Assembly: GCF_001693815.1 (NCBI RefSeq)
Contig: NZ_MBQD01000004.1
Location: forward strand, 1 to 64,000
Direction of reading: 5' to 3'
Source: Tessaracoccus lapidicaptus
Lineage (GTDB): Bacteria > Actinomycetota > Actinomycetes > Propionibacteriales > Propionibacteriaceae
DNA: 64,000 bases
In this document: positions 7,679 to 14,171 of the stretch, piece after piece
Layout: each line of letters starts with the position of its first letter
Numbering within the stretch: position 1 is the first letter of the stretch
Program-made: the position numbers and the translations under genes
Notes under the pieces: model-generated
The model's input: only the letters and a program-made list of their open reading frames with translations
Database searches by the model: none
Told to the model about the DNA's origin: nothing

Positions 7679-7972
7679 TCAGTCGTGCATGCCGTAGTCG
7701 CGGGCGTTGCAGCCGGTGAGCCCGAAGGGACCCTCCTGCTCGTTGGCGCCGCCCGTCGCGCCGTACATGCGCTTCACGTAGCCGAACGTCTGGACCGTCC
7801 CGGGCTCGAAGGGATGGTCCTCCAGCCCCGAGTACGCGCACTCGGAGTTCGCCTTGACTTCCATCAGCTCGCCCGTGCCCTTGATCTCCCCTGCGAACGC
7901 CGATCCGGCGCCCACCGTCAACGCCGCGGCCGCGCACAGCCCGATCAACGTCGACCTCATTCTGATCACCAT
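7679..7972 (-). CDS. Small secreted protein of unknown function
   Basis: 97 residues (or 93 from the ATG at 7960). A clear Sec signal peptide ending SAFA is followed by a 70-residue mature part with two cysteines (ECAYSGL and LTGCNARDYG), which could form one disulfide. It is rich in Gly, Glu and aromatic residues. I do not recognise the family. It is downstream of and separate from the thioredoxin unit, on the same strand. A C-rich ATACCCCC half-site lies just ahead of its start. Confidence 0.7.
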   Translation of the reverse strand: MVIRMRSTLIGLCAAAALTVGAGSAFAGEIKGTGELMEVKANSECAYSGLEDHPFEPGTVQTFGYVKRMYGATGGANEQEGPFGLTGCNARDYGMHD

Positions 7973-8132
7973 GGCCCCATACCCCCTGTGATGACACCCG
8001 AGCGACCTGCTGCGGGCCTCCCCGACGCTAACTTTCGGCCAACCTGGGGGCCAGCGCCGGCGTCGAGTCTCAGCGGGTCGCTACTTCCACGCTTGTCAGA
8101 GCAGTGGTGACTCTGGACAAATGTCTCGCGTC

Positions 8133-8151
8133 GATACCTACTGGGGGTAGT
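8133..8151. promoter_or_regulatory. Weak C/G-tract dyad in the 7973-8268 intergenic region
   Basis: The stretch from 7973 to 8268 has no convincing gene. It holds ATACCTACTGGGGGTAGT, a degenerate version of the ATACCCC/GGGGTAT dyads at 7595 and 10909. It is 161 bp upstream of the small secreted protein gene. Confidence 0.25.
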
Positions 8152-8268
8152 AGACCTTGCGGCCCGTCATGCGCCTCCCGACCCAGGGCCCCGCGGCCAG
8201 CGGGGTCGGGTGGCGGATGTGGTGGCGTAGTCGCTGCGAGATCCGCCACTCGAGGCCCGCGCGACGAG

Positions 8269-9546
8269 TCAGGCCCCAGAGTGGCCGAGCAGGAAGTAGC
8301 GGTCATGGCGCAGCGAGCGCGGCGCGAACCCGCTCTTCGCCAGCACGTAGGCCACGGCGTCGTTCTCGAAGGCCGCCGTCGCCATGCGCGCGTAGCGCTT
8401 CTCGACGGCGCGCGCGACGACCCGCTCCCCCAGCGAGCTGGATCTCAGCCGCCGCGCCGCCACCGCCCGCGCGGCGCCACGCGACGGCGCGGCCACCGGC
8501 GTGCGGACCGCAGCGAGGTCCAGGGCGTGCCAGACGCCGCCGGTGGTGAACTCGGAGGCCTTGAGACATGGCGAGTAGCCCAGTGTTGCGGCGTCGCCCC
8601 AGATGGCGCCGAGCTCCTGCGCCCCGTAGGCGGGCTCGAACCCGATCCCGAAGCGGTACGACACGACGAACACGGGCGCCTCGGCGGCGGCGATGAGTGG
8701 CGCGAGGTGCCCGTTGCTGATCCCGCCGTGCGTGGAGAGCGCGTGGTTCTCGATGAGGAGGTAGTCGAGCAGCGGGGCGATGTCCTCCAACCCGTAGCCG
8801 AAGAAGATCTCCGGGGTGTGCCGGAGCGGGTCGTAGAGGTTCACGCCGAAGCTCTTCCCGCTCGAGCGGCAGATCGCGGACGCCTCCGCCAGGAGGGACG
8901 CGACGCTGCGCCGCCGGAAGTCGAGGTAGTCGGCGATCGCCTGTGGCCCCGCCTTGGCGGCGGCGGGCAGCGGGTAACCGTACCGGGCCTGGAACTCAGC
9001 GCGGCAGAACCTGCAGGAGCACCCGAAGAACGAGATGAAGTCGCGCCGCACGAGCAGCGGCGGGATACCGAAGACGATGTTGTCGACGAACACGCCGTCG
9101 ACGTCCTCCCGGGACGCGGCGCGGACCCGGTCCAGGACGATGCGGCGGGCCTCCGGATTGTTCGGGCAGGTCAGCGAGCGGCCGCGGCTGTAGGGCAGGA
9201 GCCGGCCGTCGCCGTCGCGGCAGAAGATGTCTCGGCCGGCGAACTCGTCGGTGACGACGTTGAGCCCCTGAACGTAGGCATGGGTCCGGACGCCCTGGTC
9301 ACGGAACCCCGGCAGGCGGTCGCGGAGGAACCGGCGGTCGGGCTCCTCGGTTGCGTCGGAGAACCCCCACGAGTAGGTCACCCACATGTCCGTGACTCCG
9401 AGCCGCTCGCGGGCGGCGGCCAGCGACGACGGTTCGTAGAGGCGCAGGAAGCTGTCCTCGTCGATCCGGGGCGCGCGGTACTTGGCCCGGAGCAGCCGGA
9501 TGGTCCCAGGCCCGCCCCAGGCGTACAGACCCACTGGTCGGCTCAT
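8269..9546 (-). CDS. Glycosidase-like TIM-barrel protein with CxC-type cysteine cluster
   Basis: 425 residues, no signal peptide. The pattern of strands and acidic loop ends (VTYSWGFSD, GVFVDNIVFG, LLIENHALSTHGG) resembles hypothetical glycosyl-hydrolase TIM barrels distantly related to GH42/GHL6-type proteins. The segment FFGCSCRFCRAEFQARYG (near residues 175-190) resembles the C-x-C-x2-C metal-binding or structural insertion known from such barrels. Candidate catalytic acids are Asp in VDN and Glu in IEN, but I cannot assign them firmly. AAGGAG precedes the ATG. It stands alone between a secreted protein and an MFS exporter. Substrate unknown. Confidence 0.6.
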   Translation of the reverse strand: MSRPVGLYAWGGPGTIRLLRAKYRAPRIDEDSFLRLYEPSSLAAARERLGVTDMWVTYSWGFSDATEEPDRRFLRDRLPGFRDQGVRTHAYVQGLNVVTDEFAGRDIFCRDGDGRLLPYSRGRSLTCPNNPEARRIVLDRVRAASREDVDGVFVDNIVFGIPPLLVRRDFISFFGCSCRFCRAEFQARYGYPLPAAAKAGPQAIADYLDFRRRSVASLLAEASAICRSSGKSFGVNLYDPLRHTPEIFFGYGLEDIAPLLDYLLIENHALSTHGGISNGHLAPLIAAAEAPVFVVSYRFGIGFEPAYGAQELGAIWGDAATLGYSPCLKASEFTTGGVWHALDLAAVRTPVAAPSRGAARAVAARRLRSSSLGERVVARAVEKRYARMATAAFENDAVAYVLAKSGFAPRSLRHDRYFLLGHSGA

Positions 9547-9627
9547 GGTCTCCTTGGGACGCCGTCGTTCGAACGGCCAGGCTAACAGCGGCCCGGCCGT
9601 GGCGCCGGGTGCGCGCGCCGGGCCGGG

Positions 9628-10869
9628 TCAGCGCCCCCGCGCCCACACGAGGACGGGGATGAGGCCCAGGGCCAGCAGCCCGCCGGCCAGGGAGAGGAAC
9701 GCGAAGTCGGTGGCAGCCATCACGACGCCGGACATGGCGCCGCCGCCCGCGCCGGCCAGCGCGATGAGCACGTCGATGCTGCCTTGGACGCGGGCACGGT
9801 TGGCGGGAACCGTGGCGTCGATCACCAGCGCCGTGCCCGCGATGAGGCCGAAGTTCCAGCCGACGCCCAGCAGGACCAGCGCGAGGATGAGGAGACCCAG
9901 CGAGTCCCCCGGCGCCACCGCCGCGACACCTCCCGCCGCGAGCAGCGTCACCCCGGCGGCCACCGCCATCACGGTGCGGCCGAAGCGGTCGACGAGTATG
10001 CCGGTCACGGGTGACGGCAGGAACATTGCCGCCACGTGCAGGCTGATGACGAGTCCGACGGCGCCCAGGTGGTGGTCGTGTGCGCGCATGTGCACGGGCG
10101 TCATCGTCATGATCGCCACCATCGCGATCTGGGTGAGGAGCATGACGGTGGCGCCGACGTAGGCCCCCACGCCGACCGGGGCGAGTGCGGCGGGCCGCGC
10201 CCCCTCCGCCGGTTCGGCGGCGGCGTCCAGCGCCCGGGCGAGCAGGTAGGGGTCGGGGCGGAGCAGCAGGGACAGGACGGTGCCGGCACCGAGATAGGCG
10301 ACGGCGGCCAGCAGGAACGGCCCGGCGAGCGCAGGAATGCCGATCGACTCGGCGAGCCGCCCGAGCGGCTGGACAAGGTTCGGCCCGGCGACGGCGCCCA
10401 GGGTCGTGGAGACCATCGCGACGCTCACGGCCGCCCCTCGCCGGGCCGGGAGCGCGAGGTCGGCACCCGCGTAGCGGGCCTGGAGGTTGGTGGCCGTGCC
10501 GGCGCCGTAGACGAACAGCGACGCGAACAGCAGCGGTGCGCTGCCGAGGACCGCCGCGACGATGACGCCGATCGCCCCGACGCCGCCGGCCGCGAAGCCG
10601 AGGCCCAGCCCGACGCGCCGGCCCCAGCGGTGCGTCGTGCGGCCCACGAGGAACGCGGTGAGGGCCGATCCGAGCGTGAACAGCGCGGTCGGCAGGCCGG
10701 CGAGGCCCTCGGAGCCCAGCATCTGCTGGGCCAGCAGCGCGCCGACGGTGACCCCCGCCGCGAGCCCGGCCCCGCCGAGGACCTGGCTCGCGACGACGAC
10801 GGCGAGGGTGCGGCGCTGGATGCGGTCACGCTCGGCTGCGTCGGGCAGCACGGTCAGGGTTGAGGGCAT
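9628..10869 (-). CDS. MFS transporter, 12 helices, probable exporter
   Basis: 413 residues from the ATG at 10869 with GGAG ahead of it; the open frame upstream of this point is not protein-like. Twelve hydrophobic segments are visible. The loop 2-3 motif is GRTTHRWGRRVGLG and the loop 8-9 motif is VDRFGRTVMAVAAG. The segment TNLQARYAGADLALPARRGAAVS is typical of a drug or metal efflux subgroup of MFS proteins. A His-rich loop (MRAHDHHLGAVG) could bind metal, as an inference. Its promoter has a C-tract/G-tract operator over the -10 region, similar to the one of the thioredoxin operon. Confidence 0.8.
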   Translation of the reverse strand: MPSTLTVLPDAAERDRIQRRTLAVVVASQVLGGAGLAAGVTVGALLAQQMLGSEGLAGLPTALFTLGSALTAFLVGRTTHRWGRRVGLGLGFAAGGVGAIGVIVAAVLGSAPLLFASLFVYGAGTATNLQARYAGADLALPARRGAAVSVAMVSTTLGAVAGPNLVQPLGRLAESIGIPALAGPFLLAAVAYLGAGTVLSLLLRPDPYLLARALDAAAEPAEGARPAALAPVGVGAYVGATVMLLTQIAMVAIMTMTPVHMRAHDHHLGAVGLVISLHVAAMFLPSPVTGILVDRFGRTVMAVAAGVTLLAAGGVAAVAPGDSLGLLILALVLLGVGWNFGLIAGTALVIDATVPANRARVQGSIDVLIALAGAGGGAMSGVVMAATDFAFLSLAGGLLALGLIPVLVWARGR

Positions 10870-10908
10870 GGCGGGGCTCCGTCGGGGTCGGGAATCGACG
10901 ACCGAGCA

Positions 10909-10923
10909 TACCCCCTGGGGGAT
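10909..10923 (-). promoter_or_regulatory. CsoR/CstR-like operator overlapping the MFS promoter
   Basis: ATACCCCCTGGGGGA (minus strand TCCCCCAGGGGGTAT) runs directly into a -10-like TATGCT about 36 nt before the MFS start. The CCCCCTGGGGG core is an 11-bp palindrome. Base composition and layout match the operator at 7595-7612. Confidence 0.5.
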
Positions 10924-11269
10924 CAGGGCACGGACGACCCCAGCAGTGAGGCCGCCCATTCGGCCCGGCTCGTGAGGGGGCGCGTGCAGCGCCAGCGCCC
11001 CGCCCGCTCGGCCCCCACCGTGGAGGAAGTCCACGAAACCCACGCCGCGCTCGGCGTCGTCGTAGCCGCCCGCGACGGCACCACGCGCTGACGTCACCGA
11101 CACTGGACGGGGAGTGGCAGCCCGTCCCGGGCTTCTCCCTGCCTCCGCACACCAAGCATGGAGCGGTGCTCCCGCTGCGCGACGGCGAGTGGGAGCGCGT
11201 GGATCTCCACAGGCATGAGTTAAGCTCAGGGGGATCGCGTCTTTCCGCGGGAGACGCTCGGAGGAGCAT
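10924..11269. other. Intergenic stretch with possible gene remnant
   Basis: About 345 bp without a convincing gene lie between the MFS promoter and the kinase start. On the plus strand, 10983-11092 and 11093-11215 read as two protein-like pieces (TVEEVHETHAALGVVVAARD and GFSLPPHTKHGAVLPLRDGEW) in open frames with no start or Shine-Dalgarno site. A decayed gene is possible; I cannot name it. Confidence 0.2.
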
Positions 11270-12181
11270 TTGCAACGATTACGGCCTGGGCTCGTGCTCG
11301 CGGACCGGTACCGGCTCATCGGACACGTCGCATCCGGCGGGATGGGTCAGGTCTGGGAGGCCTTCGACGACGTGCTCGAGCGCCGCGTGGCCCTGAAGAT
11401 CATGCATCCGCACAGCCAGGACGAGATCACCCTGGCAGAACGGTTCCGTGACGAGGCCCGGTTCGCCGCCCAACTCGCCCACCCCAACATCGTCACGGTG
11501 TTCGACTATCTCGACGTCGACGGTCTGGCCTGCCTGGTCATGGAATATGTCGACGGCCCGACACTGGGTGGCGTGCTCGCGCGCGGCCCCCTCTCTGCCG
11601 ACGAGACGCGGGCCATCCTGTCAGCCCTCGCCTCCGGGCTCGCAGTGGCCCACGAGGCCGGCATCATCCACCGCGACATCAAGCCGGCCAACGTCCTGGT
11701 CTCCGACAGCGGGGCCAAGCTGACCGACTTCGGGATCGCCCGGTCGATCGACGGCGGCACCCACACCATGACGGGCCAGGTGCTCGGCACCGCGCACTAC
11801 CTCAGCCCCGAGCAGGCGCTGGGACAGAAGGTGGGGCCGGAGTCCGACATCTACGGCCTCGGCGTTCTGGCCCACGAGATGCTGACCGGCGACAGGCCGT
11901 TCGACCGCGGAACGCCCATCGCCACCGCGCTGGCGCACGTCCGCGACGCTCCGCCCCCGCTGCCGGAGGGAACGCCCGAGGACCTGGAGGCGATCATCAC
12001 CGCCTGCCTCGCGAAAGAGCCGGCGGACCGCCCGACGGCGGCGGTCGTCGCCCGGCTGCTCGAGGAGCCCGTGGTCATCCCCCACGACCTCGACCTCGCG
12101 GCGGACCCCGGCGACGGGCCCGATCCCGACGCGACGGCCCCGCTGATGGCGGTCCCCCGTCGCGCGATGGTCGAGGACTGA
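11270..12181 (+). CDS. Soluble Ser/Thr protein kinase (PknB-like catalytic domain)
   Basis: 303 residues from a TTG start preceded by GGAGGAGC. The Hanks-type kinase fold is complete: glycine loop ASGGMGQV (21-28), VALK lysine (Lys43), catalytic HRDIKPANV (Asp136), DFG (Asp153) and the activation loop GTAHYLSPEQ. It stops soon after the kinase domain with an acidic tail and has no transmembrane helix or PASTA domain, so it is a cytosolic kinase. Substrates are unknown. No phosphatase or FHA gene is adjacent. Confidence 0.9.
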   Translation: MQRLRPGLVLADRYRLIGHVASGGMGQVWEAFDDVLERRVALKIMHPHSQDEITLAERFRDEARFAAQLAHPNIVTVFDYLDVDGLACLVMEYVDGPTLGGVLARGPLSADETRAILSALASGLAVAHEAGIIHRDIKPANVLVSDSGAKLTDFGIARSIDGGTHTMTGQVLGTAHYLSPEQALGQKVGPESDIYGLGVLAHEMLTGDRPFDRGTPIATALAHVRDAPPPLPEGTPEDLEAIITACLAKEPADRPTAAVVARLLEEPVVIPHDLDLAADPGDGPDPDATAPLMAVPRRAMVED

Positions 12182-12218
12182 CGCGACACGGGCTGCCCCT
12201 GTGCGGGCCGCCGGGTTC

Positions 12219-12224
12219 GATAAT
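12219..12224 (+). promoter_or_regulatory. -10 element (GATAAT) of HIT hydrolase gene
   Basis: GATAAT matches the TATAAT consensus in five of six bases and ends 6 nt before the GTG start at 12231, implying a leaderless mRNA. Confidence 0.5.
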
Positions 12225-12230
12225 GGGTCG

Positions 12231-12680
12231 GTGAGCAGGCAGCCCGACTCCCAGGATCTGGTGTGTGGGATCGTCGCGGGCGCCGTGACCGCCGACGTGG
12301 TCTACCGCGACGAGGAGGTCGTGGCGTTCCTCGACCACAGGCCCGTGTTCAAGGGCCACGTGCTGGTCTGCCCCGTGACCCACGTCGACTCCCTGACGGA
12401 ACTGCCGGCTGACCTGATCCTCCCGCTCTTCGCCGTCGTACAGCGGGTCGCGGTCGCCGTCGTGGACGCGCTCGGGGCCCAGGGCTCATTCACCGCCATC
12501 AACACGGTGGTCAGCCAGTCGGTGCCCCACCTGCACGTCCACGTCGTGCCCCGCACCAAGGGCGACGGCCTGCGCGGGTTCTTCTGGCCCCGCACCCGGT
12601 ATGCGCCCGGCGAGCAGTCCGCCTACGCGGCCCGGCTGCGAGCGGCGCTCTCGGCTCCCCCGGTGCCACAGGACGGGTAG
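12231..12680 (+). CDS. HIT family nucleotide hydrolase
   Basis: 149 residues with the histidine triad PHLHVHVVP (His100, His102, His104). The N-terminal part holds CGIVAGAV, VVYRDEEVVAFLDHRPVFKGHVLVCPVTHV, the canonical HIT layout. Such enzymes hydrolyse or transfer nucleotides bound through phosphoramidate or AMP links in the cytosol. The GTG start at 12231 was preferred to a GTG at 12201 because a GATAAT box lies 6 nt upstream and conserved residues begin only after it. It ends 10 bp before the exonuclease III gene. Confidence 0.88.
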   Translation: MSRQPDSQDLVCGIVAGAVTADVVYRDEEVVAFLDHRPVFKGHVLVCPVTHVDSLTELPADLILPLFAVVQRVAVAVVDALGAQGSFTAINTVVSQSVPHLHVHVVPRTKGDGLRGFFWPRTRYAPGEQSAYAARLRAALSAPPVPQDG

Positions 12681-12690
12681 CCTCTCCGGC

Positions 12691-13551
12691 GTGAGGATCG
12701 CCACCTGGAACGTCAACTCCGCGAAGCAGCGGTTGCCGCGGCTGCTGCCCTGGCTCGAGGAGCGGCGCCCCGACGTCGTCTGCCTCCAGGAGACCAAGCT
12801 GAGCGACGCCGCCTTCTTCGACCTGTTCATGGGTCCCCTCACCCAGCTGGGCTACGAGGTCGCGCACCACGGGCAGGGAGGGTTCAACGGGGTGGCGCTG
12901 CTGTCGCGGGTGGGGCTAGTCGACGTCGAGCACAACTTCCCCGGCCAACCCGATTATCTCGGCGCGACGGAGTCGCGCGCCATCAGCGCGACCTGCGCTG
13001 GTGTGCGCATCCACAGTCTCTACGTCCCCAACGGCCGCGACGTGGCCTCGGACCACTACGCCTACAAGCTCGAGTGGCTCGATGCGCTCGCGGAGGCCGT
13101 CGCGGCAGGCCCGGCCGACGTGGCGCTGTGCGGAGACATGAATGTGGCGCCGGCAGACGCCGACGTCTTCGATCCCGCCGCCTACGTGGGCCACACCCAC
13201 GTCACCGGTCCGGAGCGGGCGCGGATCGCGGCGTTCGGACTGGTCGACGTGGTTCGCGCGCGCTGGCCGGAGCCGGAGCGCGTGTTCTCGTACTGGGACT
13301 ACCGCGCGGGCATGTTCCACCAGGACCTCGGCATGCGCATCGACCTGGTGCTGGCGTCGCAGCCGGTGGCGGACCGCGTCGCGGCGGCGTGGGTGGACCG
13401 CGCCGCCCGCAAGGGCAAGCTGCCGAGCGACCACGCCCCGGTCATCGTGGACCTGGACGAGGCACCCGACGGCGACATCGGGCCGGTCGTGCCTCCGCCG
13501 TCGAACCCCCGGCGCGGAGCGCGAACCCGACTGCCACAGTCGCGGGACTGA
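12691..13551 (+). CDS. xthA: Exodeoxyribonuclease III (AP endonuclease)
   Basis: 286 residues of the endonuclease/exonuclease/phosphatase fold. Visible motifs are IATWNVNSAKQRLPRL, VVCLQETKLSD (metal-binding Glu), LYVPNGRD, LCGDMNVAP (Asp and Asn), YWDYRAGMF and LPSDHAPVIVDL (the Asp-His pair). The enzyme cleaves at abasic sites and removes 3' blocking groups in base-excision repair. The GTG at 12691 is 7 nt after a TAGCCT -10-like box. A Pro/Arg-rich tail of about 30 residues follows the domain. It sits directly after the HIT gene on the same strand. Confidence 0.92.
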   Translation: MRIATWNVNSAKQRLPRLLPWLEERRPDVVCLQETKLSDAAFFDLFMGPLTQLGYEVAHHGQGGFNGVALLSRVGLVDVEHNFPGQPDYLGATESRAISATCAGVRIHSLYVPNGRDVASDHYAYKLEWLDALAEAVAAGPADVALCGDMNVAPADADVFDPAAYVGHTHVTGPERARIAAFGLVDVVRARWPEPERVFSYWDYRAGMFHQDLGMRIDLVLASQPVADRVAAAWVDRAARKGKLPSDHAPVIVDLDEAPDGDIGPVVPPPSNPRRGARTRLPQSRD

Positions 13552-13564
13552 CCCTCATCGGGCG

Positions 13565-14167
13565 TCATGGGTGCGACTGCGCATCCCGTCGGAGCCCGGT
13601 CGCGAGCCGGGAGATGCCGCGCCGCACGGCGGCCCGGATCGTGAGGGCCTCCGATCGGTCACCGGCTCCGAGGAGGCTGGCGCTGACGAGCCCGAATAGC
13701 GCGCCGACGGCGAGCCGGACCGTCTCGCGATCGTCGTCGGCGGCCTGCGGGAGGCATTCCAGAACGCGGTCGCCGACAGCAACCCACAGCTGCCACTGGG
13801 CTTCGCGGACGAAGGGCACGAGCTGGGGATGACCGACCGCCAGCCTCGCCACCTCGGTCAGCGAGTGGAAAGAACCCACCCTGATCTGGTGCTCGACGAG
13901 GTCGCTGACCAGCTTGAGGGGGTCACCTGCCGCGGGCGGTCGCCACTCGCGCAGGGCGGCCTCGACGCGATGCACGACGACCGCGGCGACGGCCGCCTCC
14001 TTGCAGGAGTAGTAGTTCGAGAACGTCCGCCGCGACACCTCGACCTCCGCCACGACGTCGTCCACCGTCACCGCGCCGAACCCGCGCTCGCGTACCTGGC
14101 TGAAGGTGGTCGCGGCGAGTCGCTGCGCGACCGCGGCGCGTTTCGCGTCCCGTAGTCCTGGGGCCAT
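13565..14167 (-). CDS. TetR family repressor
   Basis: 200 residues. The N-terminal helix-turn-helix is FGAVTVDDVVAEVEVSRRTFSNYYSCKEA, typical of TetR proteins; the C-terminal ligand-binding half is all-helical and not conserved. The ATG at 14167 starts 4 bp after the stop of the MMPL gene, so both are on one transcript. It is the obvious candidate to bind the nested palindrome at 16900-16935 ahead of the MMPL gene and thereby regulate itself. The effector is probably a hydrophobic compound exported by the MMPL protein. Confidence 0.88.
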   Translation of the reverse strand: MAPGLRDAKRAAVAQRLAATTFSQVRERGFGAVTVDDVVAEVEVSRRTFSNYYSCKEAAVAAVVVHRVEAALREWRPPAAGDPLKLVSDLVEHQIRVGSFHSLTEVARLAVGHPQLVPFVREAQWQLWVAVGDRVLECLPQAADDDRETVRLAVGALFGLVSASLLGAGDRSEALTIRAAVRRGISRLATGLRRDAQSHP

Positions 14168-14171
14168 GGAG

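Noticed and set aside
8104-9585. Plus-strand frame of 493 codons over the glycosidase-like gene
   Set aside because: It is fully antisense to a protein with barrel motifs and is dominated by Arg, Gly and Glu, the usual shadow of a high-GC gene.
10870-11319. N-terminal extension of the MFS frame
   Set aside because: The extra 150 residues have no membrane segments and cross the promoter and operator; the ATG at 10869 has a proper GGAG.
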